DNA of 5,980 nt from Patescibacteria group bacterium. GTDB taxonomy: Bacteria > Patescibacteriota > Microgenomatia > Levybacterales > UBA12049. A program made the translations under genes and the position numbers. The stretch spans positions 1-5,980 of the forward strand of contig JAHIGH010000217.1 of the NCBI GenBank assembly GCA_018900295.1. Direction: 5' to 3'. Under the pieces are notes generated by a model. That model saw only the letters and a program-made list of their open reading frames with translations, did not search any database and was not told the origin of the DNA. Position 1 is the first letter of the stretch. Each line of letters starts with the position of its first letter. Below are positions 1 to 5,423 of this stretch, piece by piece.

Positions 1-137
1 ATAAATGAAGAAAAGCTATTCCCTTCAATAAGACTTTCGCTATTTGTGTAAAAAAGCATAAAAACCCCAAACCCTATTAACACAATAAAAAAAGATGTAA
101 TTGCCTTAGCAGCACCAAGATGAGAAGATTTATTCAT
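1..137 (-). CDS. Small membrane protein, N-terminal part (runs off left edge)
   Basis: An open frame starts at the ATG at 137-135 and stays open to the window edge, giving 45 residues that begin MNKSSHLGAAKAITSFF. Residues about 12-30 form one strongly hydrophobic helix with a basic, polar N-terminus before it, so this is either a signal anchor or an uncleaved signal sequence. The residues after the helix (TNSESLIEGNSFSS) are polar and would lie outside the membrane. No Shine-Dalgarno sequence precedes the ATG. A TTGACA / TATCAT promoter lies immediately upstream, which supports this start. It follows the two-helix membrane protein gene on the same strand after a 45-base gap. I do not recognise the family, and with so little of it visible no function can be given. 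Confidence 0.55.
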   Translation of the reverse strand, partial: MNKSSHLGAAKAITSFFIVLIGFGVFMLFYTNSESLIEGNSFSSF

Positions 138-143
138 ACATAT

Positions 144-173
144 ATGATAAATACTTTTCCCCTAAAATGTCAA
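144..173 (-). promoter_or_regulatory. Sigma70-like promoter for the left-edge gene
   Basis: On the minus strand a perfect TTGACA (173-168) is followed, after 18 bases, by TATCAT (149-144), a 5/6 match to the -10 consensus. Only six bases separate the -10 box from the ATG at 137, so transcription would start at or next to the start codon and give a leaderless or nearly leaderless mRNA. The call rests on consensus matching only. Confidence 0.5.
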
Positions 174-182
174 TACCCCATT

Positions 183-560
183 TCAATTTTTTTCATAAGT
201 ATAGTCATTTGAACTAAAAACATAAGTAACAATTACTCTCATAATAAAATATGTTTCTGTAAGCGTGGCTGCAATAAGAGCGGTAAAAATTGGTTGCAGG
301 TTTACCAACTGTCCATTCTGAAATGCTCTATTTACAACATCAAATACTTGAAAATTCTGCCACGATAATAGTATTGCTGAAAATAAAGATAAACCTATTC
401 TTGACCAATGTTTCAAACCTAATTCTTTCAAACGAGCCTCATCTATTCTCCCCTGCATATCGTGGCTTGCTTTTTCTCTTTTGCCCCACAAATTATCTAC
501 ATTTGTTATTACAAATGAATCTCTTAATTTTCTTAATTCTACCTGAGATATGATGCTCAT
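183..560 (-). CDS. Two-helix membrane protein of unknown function
   Basis: This 125-residue protein has a charged, probably helical N-terminal half (residues 1-53, rich in K, R, E and D). Two hydrophobic segments follow, at about 55-76 (starting RIGLSLFSAILLSW) and 90-115 (PIFTALIAATL...YFIMRVIVTYVF), then a short polar tail. There is no signal peptide; both ends are probably cytoplasmic. Its ATG (560-558) overlaps the TGA of the upstream ImmA/IrrE-type peptidase as ATGA, so the two genes are almost certainly co-transcribed and translationally coupled, which suggests joint function. I do not recognise the family. The layout of a soluble helical lead followed by two membrane helices recalls SLATT-type 2TM effector domains found in bacterial conflict systems, but that is only a resemblance in layout. 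It could equally be a simple membrane partner or substrate of the peptidase. Confidence 0.75.
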   Translation of the reverse strand: MSIISQVELRKLRDSFVITNVDNLWGKREKASHDMQGRIDEARLKELGLKHWSRIGLSLFSAILLSWQNFQVFDVVNRAFQNGQLVNLQPIFTALIAATLTETYFIMRVIVTYVFSSNDYTYEKN

Positions 561-1057
561 GCTGTAAGACCAAGATTCTTCAATCTGAAGTATACGGCTG
601 TGGGAGATACGCCGAATAATGTTGAAAGAACATCTACGTCTTTAGAAATTGAATAATACTTTTTAATTAATTTCTCAGGCATTAACAAACTCGCGGCAAA
701 CCAGTTTGCTTCCTGTTCGTTTTCCCGACTTTCCTCGGTAAGATTTAATATTTGCTCTCTTAAAAAAACCTCTGTTTGTTTATTTTCATGAAGAAAATAG
801 TGGCCCAACTCATGCGCGACGGTAAATGCTTTTCTATTAGGAGCTTCGTCCTCCGCGACGTAAATTTCTTGATCCTTTCTATTAAAAACTCCGGATACAT
901 TTTTATCTTCAAATTTTCCTGTTTTTAAAATAATATTGTATTTATCAAGAACATTCGATAAGCTAACAGGAAGTTGAATATCATTCAAATTACCAAAAAC
1001 GTCCTCCAGCACTCCGCTTGCTTTTGCTTCAATTGTGTTAATCTGTCCTGGTGTCAT
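557..1057 (-). CDS. ImmA/IrrE-type zinc metallopeptidase (DUF955 family)
   Basis: This 166-residue protein carries the zinc-peptidase signature HELGH at residues 82-86, in the context FTVAHELGHYFLHE. The family's second motif follows at about 114-127 (EQEANWFAASLLMP), where Glu116 is the likely third zinc ligand. The C-terminus (LSTLFGVSPTAVYFRLKNLGL) matches the family's closing helical segment. The length is that of a stand-alone peptidase domain. Known relatives cleave repressors (ImmA on ICEBs1, IrrE in Deinococcus) or act in toxin-antitoxin and phage-linked loci, usually beside an XRE-type HTH protein. No HTH gene lies next to it here; instead it is coupled by ATGA to a two-helix membrane protein. 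The start at 1057 is supported by a GGAGG Shine-Dalgarno six bases upstream. It follows greA by 68 bases on the same strand. The target is unknown. Confidence 0.88.
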   Translation of the reverse strand: MTPGQINTIEAKASGVLEDVFGNLNDIQLPVSLSNVLDKYNIILKTGKFEDKNVSGVFNRKDQEIYVAEDEAPNRKAFTVAHELGHYFLHENKQTEVFLREQILNLTEESRENEQEANWFAASLLMPEKLIKKYYSISKDVDVLSTLFGVSPTAVYFRLKNLGLTA

Positions 1058-1063
1058 ACAATG

Positions 1064-1068
1064 CCTCC
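1064..1068 (-). promoter_or_regulatory. Shine-Dalgarno site of the ImmA/IrrE gene
   Basis: GGAGG on the minus strand, six bases before the ATG at 1057-1055, fixes this start. It is the only clear Shine-Dalgarno site before a gene in the window: greA, the DUF1858 gene, sufC, sufB, sufD and sufS have none at normal spacing. Confidence 0.7.
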
Positions 1069-1125
1069 AGAAGAAAGCTTAGCAATTACGAGGCTAAATA
1101 ACAAGGAGGACAAATCATATCATTT

Positions 1126-1578
1126 TTAACTTACCGACACAATTTTATATACCACCTCTCCTTTAGGTGTCACAATCCTTATCTCGCTCCCCGCGGACTT
1201 CTTCGCTATCGCCCTCCCAATCGGCGATAACAATGATAATTTACCTTGACCCGGATCAGCCTCCAAATCACCAACGATATTAAAAGTTCTTACGCTTTTA
1301 CCATCTGACAAAGTAACAACACTGCCAATGCCCACCATCTTCGAATTTACCGCCTCCACAACCACTGCTGTTCTTAAATGAAACTTAATTATTTGAAGCC
1401 TGTTATCTATAAAAGAAAGCTTGGACCTGGCAGCCTTATAATAACCGTTCTCGCTCAAATCTCCCAACTCTCTCGCTTTTTTCAAATCCTCTACTGCGGC
1501 CGGACGTTGAACAAGTAATTCCTGATACTCATTTTTCAATTTATCGTAACCTTCTTTAGTAAAACGTATTTGTGTCAT
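1126..1578 (-). CDS. greA: Transcription elongation factor GreA
   Basis: GreA binds in the secondary channel of RNA polymerase and stimulates cleavage of backtracked RNA, rescuing stalled complexes. The 150-residue protein has the usual two parts: an N-terminal coiled coil (about 1-75) and a C-terminal FKBP-like globular domain (about 80-150). The coiled-coil tip motif GDLSEN is present, with Asp40 and Glu43 at the places of E. coli GreA Asp41 and Glu44, the residues that act at the polymerase active site. The C-terminal hallmark SPIGRA is at 118-123, followed by a family-typical ending (TPKGEVVYKIVSVS). The frame can be extended to a TTG at 1596, but the ATG at 1578 gives a normal GreA start (MTQIRFTKEGYDKL) and is preferred. 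No Shine-Dalgarno site is visible. It is slightly shorter than E. coli GreA (158 aa). It is divergent from the SUF operon. Confidence 0.95.
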   Translation of the reverse strand: MTQIRFTKEGYDKLKNEYQELLVQRPAAVEDLKKARELGDLSENGYYKAARSKLSFIDNRLQIIKFHLRTAVVVEAVNSKMVGIGSVVTLSDGKSVRTFNIVGDLEADPGQGKLSLLSPIGRAIAKKSAGSEIRIVTPKGEVVYKIVSVS

Positions 1579-1586
1579 TGCTGACA

Positions 1587-1615
1587 AATATACCAAAATA
1601 TTAGCAAAATGTATA
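1587..1615 (-). promoter_or_regulatory. Possible greA promoter
   Basis: On the minus strand TATACA (1615-1610; 4/6 to TTGACA) and TATATT (1592-1587) are separated by 17 bases, with the -10 box eight bases before the greA ATG. A very short leader would result. The region is so AT-rich that chance matches are likely, and the -35 box touches the edge of the neighbouring foldback. Confidence 0.3.
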
Positions 1616-1767
1616 TATACCCCTCTGCTTTCAAAATGCGAAAATATAATACCTAACGTAGCTTTGAATTTATTGCAATTTAGATTTTGAAAACAATCTA
1701 ATTTTAATTTTGAAAGCTACGGAGGCATATACCAATTATTCGCAAATTCAAAGCGGAGTGGTATATA
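1614..1767. repeat. Long nested foldback between greA and the SUF operon
   Basis: About 154 bases form an imperfect palindrome centred near 1690. The outer arms TATATACC (1614-1621) and GGTATATA (1760-1767) pair perfectly, and pairing continues inward with few mismatches through GCTTT/AAAGC and GCGAA/TTCGC. After an internal loop or short indel, inner arms CGTAGCTTT (1657-1665) and AAAGCTACG (1713-1721) pair perfectly, and the centre is TAGATT (1681-1686) / AATCTA (1695-1700) around an eight-base loop. Each arm contains two copies of the motif TATAnACC - short spacer - GCTTT. It lies in non-coding DNA and has no following T-run, so it is not a simple terminator. It may be a decayed MITE-like insertion or a regulatory structure shared by the divergent genes. 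Confidence 0.75.
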
Positions 1768-1797
1768 CCCCTCTTAATTCAATTTGTATAAATAGCG

Positions 1798-1857
1798 TAT
1801 AATACCCGGCTTTGATTTTACATATAATAAATAACAAAATCAAAGGAAAGTGGTATA
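1798..1857. repeat. Second hairpin of the same motif family
   Basis: A perfect ten-base inverted repeat, CTTTGATTTT (1810-1819) and AAAATCAAAG (1836-1845), surrounds a 16-base AT-only-plus-C loop. It is flanked by TATAATACC (1798-1806) on the left and GGTATA (1852-1857) on the right. Both halves therefore repeat the TATAnACC - spacer - CTTTGA motif seen four times in the neighbouring foldback, again in opposite orientations. It sits about 30 bases before the predicted SUF operon promoter. Confidence 0.65.
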
Positions 1858-1887
1858 AAAAAATTGTAAGAAAAATATAACAAAAAG

Positions 1888-1916
1888 TTGACAAGAAATT
1901 GAGGGCAAGCTAAACT
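1888..1916 (+). promoter_or_regulatory. Predicted promoter of the DUF1858-suf operon
   Basis: A perfect TTGACA (1888-1893) is followed after 17 bases by TAAACT (1911-1916, 4/6 to TATAAT). Six bases separate the -10 box from the ATG at 1923, so the transcript would begin at or beside the start codon. This is the same geometry as the promoter at 173-144 on the other strand. It lies just after the paired motifs at 1614-1857, which could serve as control sites. Consensus matching only. Confidence 0.5.
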
Positions 1917-1922
1917 TACCCC

Positions 1923-2192
1923 ATGGCGGCCGGTCCATACGTATTGACAAAATCTGCTCTACTTAATAATGTCACGCAGGATTGCCCCCGAGCTGCCGAA
2001 CTGCTGACAGAATACGGCCTGCATTGTCTAACCTGCTTTTTCAGGGAATTTGACACGCTGGAAATGGGAGCCAAAGTACACGGCATAAGCGACGATGAAT
2101 TAGACAATATGATAACTGAAATTAATACGCAATTAGAAAAAGAATGGGAAAAAACGCAAAACTCAAAAATCAAAGATCAAAGCCAAGTTTAA
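1923..2192 (+). CDS. DUF1858-type redox-disulfide protein with CxxC
   Basis: This 89-residue protein has the DUF1858 / hybrid-cluster-protein-associated disulfide domain pattern. A short lead (about 6-20) is followed by a conserved helix and turn (AAELLTEYGLHCLTC, ending at 38) with the Cys35-x-x-Cys38 pair, then DTLEMGAKVHGISDDEL (about 44-60). Family members are small cytosolic proteins whose paired cysteines are thought to be redox-active or metal-binding; the exact reaction is not established. As first gene of the SUF operon, 69 bases before sufC, a role in redox or sulfur transfer for Fe-S assembly is a reasonable inference. The last dozen or so residues (from about KTQNSKIKD) are encoded by the left arm of a palindromic repeat, so the tail is probably not part of the ancestral fold. 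The ATG is six bases from the -10 box, with no Shine-Dalgarno. Confidence 0.85.
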   Translation: MAAGPYVLTKSALLNNVTQDCPRAAELLTEYGLHCLTCFFREFDTLEMGAKVHGISDDELDNMITEINTQLEKEWEKTQNSKIKDQSQV

Positions 2193-2246
2193 AAATTAAA
2201 GCTTTAAGCTTTTAGTTAGTTTTTGATTTTTGCATTTTGATCTTTG
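2164..2246. repeat. Palindromic repeat between DUF1858 gene and sufC
   Basis: This 83-base near-palindrome is centred on 2205. The core AAAGCTT-T-AAGCTTT (2198-2212) is perfect. The outer arms are CAAAAATCAAAGATCAAAG (from 2164) and, read from 2246 on the other strand, CAAAGATCAAAATGCAAAAA, which agree at most positions. The arms themselves consist of short CAAA-ATCAAA units. The left arm encodes the DUF1858 C-terminal tail; the right arm ends just before the sufC start. It is a different family from the GTCATT elements downstream. It lacks a GC-rich stem with a T-run, so a terminator is unlikely. Confidence 0.65.
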
Positions 2247-2261
2247 AACTTCTCTAAAAAT

Positions 2262-3035
2262 ATGAAAAATACATTAGCAATATCCAGCCTTCATGCCTCA
2301 ACTACCGGAGGTAAAGAAATCCTCCACGGTATTTCACTTACTGTAAAAAAGGGAGAAATACACGCGATCATGGGTCCGAATGGCGCTGGTAAATCAACTC
2401 TTGCCCAAACCCTCATGGGTCATCCCGGTTTCAAAATCACGCAAGGGAAGATAATAATAAATGGTGTAGATATTTCCCATCTCCCGCCCGACCAACGGGC
2501 CAAAAATGGATTATTTTTAGGCTTCCAGTACCCGATTGAGGTGCCGGGAGTCAATTTTGACAATTTCCTGCGTATGGCCATAAATGAAAACCAAAAAAAA
2601 GGGGTTAAGAAAATTTCTCCCCTTGCCTTTCGTCAACAATTAACGGATCAAGCCAAACGTCTCGCATTTTCCAAAAACATTATCGGGATGGCGCTGAATG
2701 AAGATTTTTCAGGCGGAGAAAAGAAAAAAGCTGAAATATTGCAATTTGCTTTAATAAAGCCTGAATTCGCTATTCTTGATGAACCTGATTCAGGCCTTGA
2801 TGTAGACGCGCTTAAATACATCGCTAAAACCATTCTATCACTTGATTACCCGTTCGGCCTTATCCTCATCACGCATTATCAACGGATATTACATTACATC
2901 AAGCCGGATTTTGTCCATATCATGATCAATGGCAAGTTAGTAAAATCCGGCGATTCATCCCTCGCAAAAGAGATCGAAAAAAAAGGCTACGAAGGATACC
3001 TAAATAATGTGTCATTGCGAGAAGCGCCACGATAG
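2262..3035 (+). CDS. sufC: Fe-S cluster assembly ATPase SufC
   Basis: SufC is the cytosolic ABC-type ATPase of the SUF system; it binds SufB and SufD and drives conformational change in the scaffold during Fe-S assembly. All nucleotide-binding motifs are present in 257 residues: Walker A GPNGAGKST (38-46), Q-loop Gln89 in GFQYP, signature FSGGEKKK (149-156, the SufC form of the ABC signature), Walker B AILDEPDSGLD (170-180) with its D-loop, and the switch His205 in ITHY. No membrane segment is seen, as expected. The frame can start at TTG 2244, but the ATG at 2262 is preferred; the TTG lies in the upstream repeat. No Shine-Dalgarno. The last seven residues (SLREAPR) and the stop codon are encoded by the left end of a GTCATT repeat, so the original C-terminus after KKGYEGYL was replaced. 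Stop TAG overlaps a GTG in the sufB frame. Confidence 0.96.
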   Translation: MKNTLAISSLHASTTGGKEILHGISLTVKKGEIHAIMGPNGAGKSTLAQTLMGHPGFKITQGKIIINGVDISHLPPDQRAKNGLFLGFQYPIEVPGVNFDNFLRMAINENQKKGVKKISPLAFRQQLTDQAKRLAFSKNIIGMALNEDFSGGEKKKAEILQFALIKPEFAILDEPDSGLDVDALKYIAKTILSLDYPFGLILITHYQRILHYIKPDFVHIMINGKLVKSGDSSLAKEIEKKGYEGYLNNVSLREAPR

Positions 3036-3142
3036 TGGGGCGGAGGCCAAAAGCCGAGCCCGCCTGCTTGACAGGGGAGGACGACGAAGCAATCTCTTTC
3101 AACAACGGGATTGCCGCGCTCCTTTCAGTCGCTCGCAATGAC
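3011..3142. repeat. GTCATTGCGAG palindromic element, copy 1 (sufC/sufB junction)
   Basis: A 132-base element with perfect 11-base terminal inverted repeats: GTCATTGCGAG (3011-3021) and CTCGCAATGAC (3132-3142). Inside are further pairs, such as CACGATAGTG near the left end and GAAGCAATC / GGATTGCCGCG toward the right end. It is more GC-rich than its surroundings. It supplies the sufC stop codon and final residues. AATAAT lies just outside both ends (3003-3008 and 3143-3148), possibly a target-site duplication, though two bases separate the left one from the element. No transposase is encoded, so any mobility would need help in trans. Confidence 0.85.
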
Positions 3143-3151
3143 AATAATTTA

Positions 3152-4549
3152 ATGAAGACTCACCCACTCATCAAAAACGCATACAACTTAGGTTTTCACA
3201 AACCGGAGTCATCGGTTTTCAGAACTCCCAAAGGCCTAAATCGGGAAATTGTAGAATCAATTTCTCGCTTCAAGCAGGAACCGGCTTGGATGCTCGATTT
3301 TCGCCTGCAGGCACTCAAAATATTCGAACAAAAAAAAATGCCCTCCTGGGGTGTCGATTTATCTGAAATAAAATTCAACGATCTATATTACTATATTAGC
3401 CCCGCCAAAAAGAAATTCCGCCGCTGGAAAGATGTGCCCAAAGACATTAAAGACACATATGAAAAAATCGGTATCCCGCAAGCAGAACGCAAATTCCTGG
3501 CAGGTGTTGGAAGCCAGTATGATTCGGAAGTTATATATCATAACTTGAAAAAAAAATGGGAGGAGCAGGGAGTGATCTTTACCGATACGGATACAGCACT
3601 TCAAAAATATCCTGATATTATCAAACAACATTTCGGGACAATTATTCCTCCGAATGATAATAAATTTTCAGCCCTTAATAGCGCAGTCTGGAGTGGCGGT
3701 TCATTTATTTATATTCCAAAAGGCGTACACGTTGAAATCCCACTTCAAGCCTATTTCAGGATTAACGCTGCTAACATGGGACAATTTGAGAGAACTTTGA
3801 TAATTGCCGACGAAGGAAGTTATCTTCATTACATAGAAGGTTGCTCCGCGCCGATCTACACCACAAACTTACTCCACTGCGGAGTTGTTGAAATAATTAT
3901 TAAAAAAGACGCGCGGGTGCGCTACACGACTATCCAAAATTGGAGTAATAATGTATATAATTTAGTGACTAAAAGGATGCTGATTGAAGAGAAAGGTTTC
4001 GGGGAATGGATAGACGGAAATTTGGGTTCCAAAAAAACAATGAAATATCCTTCTCTTATTCTAAAAGGTAAAGGTGCGCACGGTGAAATACTCTCATTGT
4101 CCTTTGCCGGAAAAGGCCAACATCAGGATACCGGAGGCAAAGCTATACATCTTGCACCCCACACAACAAGTACAATTACTTCCAAATCTGTCAGCATCAA
4201 TGGCGGCCGCGCAAGTTATAGAGGATTGGTAAAAATAAATAAAGGCGCGGATAACAGCAAGTCATTTATTCGCTGTGATGCTTTGCTTCTCGACGAAATC
4301 TCACGCTCCGATACTTATCCGGTGAATATTGTAAATGAACAGAACGCGGCACTCGGCCATGAAGCCTCAGTTTCCAAAATCAACGAGCAGCAATTATTTT
4401 ATCTTCGCTCCCGCGGCATCAACGAGACACAAGCAACTTCCCTTATCGTTAATGGTTTTATAGAACCGATTGTCAAAGAATTACCGCTCGAATACGCAGT
4501 CGAACTCAACCGCCTGATAAATTTATCCATGGAAGGAGCAGTGGGATGA
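3152..4549 (+). CDS. sufB: Fe-S cluster scaffold protein SufB
   Basis: SufB forms the core of the SufBCD scaffold on which Fe-S clusters are built. From the ATG at 3152 it has 465 residues, normal for the family. An N-terminal helical part (about 1-135) precedes the right-handed beta-helix, which contains the hallmark segment GGSFIYIPKGVHVEIPLQAY (182-201), EGCSAP (229-234), RCDALLLDE (374-382) and GHEASVSKI (402-410). Cys375 and Glu404 align with E. coli SufB Cys405 and Glu434, the residues tied to cluster assembly; the spacing (29) is identical. The C-terminal helices bind SufC. The frame also opens upstream to a GTG at 3035, which overlaps the sufC stop, but those 39 residues are wholly encoded by the repeat and the linker after it, so ATG 3152 is chosen. 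No Shine-Dalgarno site. The gene lies 116 bases after sufC. Confidence 0.97.
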   Translation: MKTHPLIKNAYNLGFHKPESSVFRTPKGLNREIVESISRFKQEPAWMLDFRLQALKIFEQKKMPSWGVDLSEIKFNDLYYYISPAKKKFRRWKDVPKDIKDTYEKIGIPQAERKFLAGVGSQYDSEVIYHNLKKKWEEQGVIFTDTDTALQKYPDIIKQHFGTIIPPNDNKFSALNSAVWSGGSFIYIPKGVHVEIPLQAYFRINAANMGQFERTLIIADEGSYLHYIEGCSAPIYTTNLLHCGVVEIIIKKDARVRYTTIQNWSNNVYNLVTKRMLIEEKGFGEWIDGNLGSKKTMKYPSLILKGKGAHGEILSLSFAGKGQHQDTGGKAIHLAPHTTSTITSKSVSINGGRASYRGLVKINKGADNSKSFIRCDALLLDEISRSDTYPVNIVNEQNAALGHEASVSKINEQQLFYLRSRGINETQATSLIVNGFIEPIVKELPLEYAVELNRLINLSMEGAVG

Positions 4550-4556
4550 CAGCTCT

Positions 4557-4666
4557 GTCATTCCGAGCGACCGAAGGAAGTCGAGGAATCTCATACCATT
4601 TAGCAGCTCTTTTGCATGAGATCCATCCACGCACCCTATCGGTCTTGGTCGGGATAACAAGATGAC
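4557..4666. repeat. GTCATTCCGAG palindromic element, copy 2 (sufB/sufD junction)
   Basis: About 110 bases beginning GTCATTCCGAGCGACC (4557) and ending GGTCGGGATAACAAGATGAC (4666). The ends pair imperfectly, apparently with a small insertion near the right end. An inner stem is ATCTCAT (4588-4594) / ATGAGAT (4616-4622). The left 38 bases match those of copy 3 at about 33 positions, including CGACCGAAGG and ATCTCATACCATT. The right terminus contains the ATG at 4662 that may start sufD. Confidence 0.75.
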
Positions 4667-5249
4667 TAAATTTATGCAAAAAAATATTGTCATTAAAAAA
4701 AATCAAGAATTAGTTCTTCCAATTCTCTGGACCGGCAACGAATCCCTGCTCTCCTACAACATCCGCCTTGCCGGTAAAGGAGCAAAAATTACGCTGCTCG
4801 CCCTCCTCTTGGGTAAAAAAGAGGACAAATTAAATCTCAAAATCAAAATCTACCACCAAAAACCCGGCACAAATAGCAAAATTATTATCAAAGGCGCGCT
4901 AAAAAACAGCGCCGATATCAAACTCAATGGCTTAGTAAAAATCGAACCTGGAGCTAAAGATGCTAATACCTTGTTGGCTTCCCACATTCTATTACTCTCA
5001 GATAAAGCCAGAGTCCAGGTTATCCCAAGTCTGGAAATTTCCGAAAAAGATATCAAAGCCGGCCATGCCGCAACCATTGACAGGATCAATGACATGGAAC
5101 TCTTCTACATCACGTCCCGGGGCCTTTCAGAAAAAACGGCTAAATCTCTGATCATACAAGGATTCCTCTCAAGCATCCTCAACGAATTTCCTGCTGACAT
5201 CGCGAGTCAAACACGAAAAAAAATCAAAAATTACACTTCCGAAGAATAA
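4662..5249 (+). CDS. sufD: Short SufD-like Fe-S assembly protein
   Basis: SufD pairs with SufB in the SufBCD scaffold and is linked to iron acquisition. At 195 residues this is about half of a usual SufD (roughly 400 or more): the N-terminal helical domain and the first part of the beta-helix are missing. What remains matches the C-terminal half: GTNSKIIIKGALKNSADI (69-86), LASHILLLSDKARVQVIPSLEI (105-126), DIKAGHAATIDRI (130-142), and the SufC-binding end LFYITSRGLSEKTAKSLIIQGF (147-168). His135 aligns with E. coli SufD His360, while the nearby Cys358 is replaced by Ala133. Strong hits to a SufB-type C-terminal region and position after sufB support SufD, though SufB-family paralogue is the safer wording. 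Start could be ATG 4662 (inside the repeat terminus) or ATG 4674; neither has a Shine-Dalgarno. No frameshift remnant of a longer gene is seen upstream. Confidence 0.85.
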   Translation: MTKFMQKNIVIKKNQELVLPILWTGNESLLSYNIRLAGKGAKITLLALLLGKKEDKLNLKIKIYHQKPGTNSKIIIKGALKNSADIKLNGLVKIEPGAKDANTLLASHILLLSDKARVQVIPSLEISEKDIKAGHAATIDRINDMELFYITSRGLSEKTAKSLIIQGFLSSILNEFPADIASQTRKKIKNYTSEE

Positions 5250-5273
5250 TAAAGTATAATATCCTCACACTCT

Positions 5274-5394
5274 TTGTCATCCCGACCGACCGAAGGGAGT
5301 GGAGGGATCTCATACCATTATGCTTATCCTTGTAGTTTTGTGATACGAGATTCCTCGACTCTCCCGATTCGATCGGGATCGCTCGGAATGACAA
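5274..5394. repeat. GTCATCCCGACC palindromic element, copy 3 (sufD/sufS junction)
   Basis: About 121 bases bounded by TTGTCAT (from 5274) and ATGACAA (to 5394). The left arm GTCATCCCGACCGACCGAAG resembles copy 2; the right arm, read on the other strand, begins GTCATTCCGAGCGATCCCGA. An inner stem pairs GGATCTC on the left with GAGATTCC on the right. A compact hairpin TCCCGAT-TCG-ATCGGGA lies at 5362-5378. No T-run follows, so there is no clear intrinsic terminator, and the operon probably continues into sufS. Confidence 0.8.
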
Positions 5395-5423
5395 GGGGTA
5401 ATATCAGATAAATTAAAAATATT

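Noticed and set aside
1579..1596. TTG start for greA
   Set aside because: It adds six residues outside the usual GreA start and overlaps the likely -10 region.
1614..1857. CRISPR array or riboswitch
   Set aside because: The repeats alternate in orientation, vary in spacing and are diverged, which is unlike CRISPR; no known riboswitch core is recognised, and the predicted promoter lies downstream of the structure.
2244..2261. TTG start for sufC
   Set aside because: It lies at the end of the repeat arm; ATG 2262 gives a normal SufC beginning.
2926..3144. 72-residue minus-strand open frame starting MSLRATERSAA
   Set aside because: It is largely the reverse reading of the copy 1 palindrome plus the end of sufC; such frames arise from the repeat itself and show no protein family pattern.
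3035..3151. GTG start giving SufB 39 extra residues
   Set aside because: The extra residues are encoded by the repeat and the short linker after it, and they do not resemble any SufB N-terminus; ATG 3152 gives a normal SufB. Kept only as a finding to test.
5255..5260. Perfect TATAAT after sufD, as a promoter for sufS
   Set aside because: No -35 match at proper spacing, no extended -10 TG, and copy 3 lies between it and sufS.
5362..5378. GC-rich hairpin as a terminator between sufD and sufS
   Set aside because: It is part of the copy 3 repeat and is not followed by a T-run.
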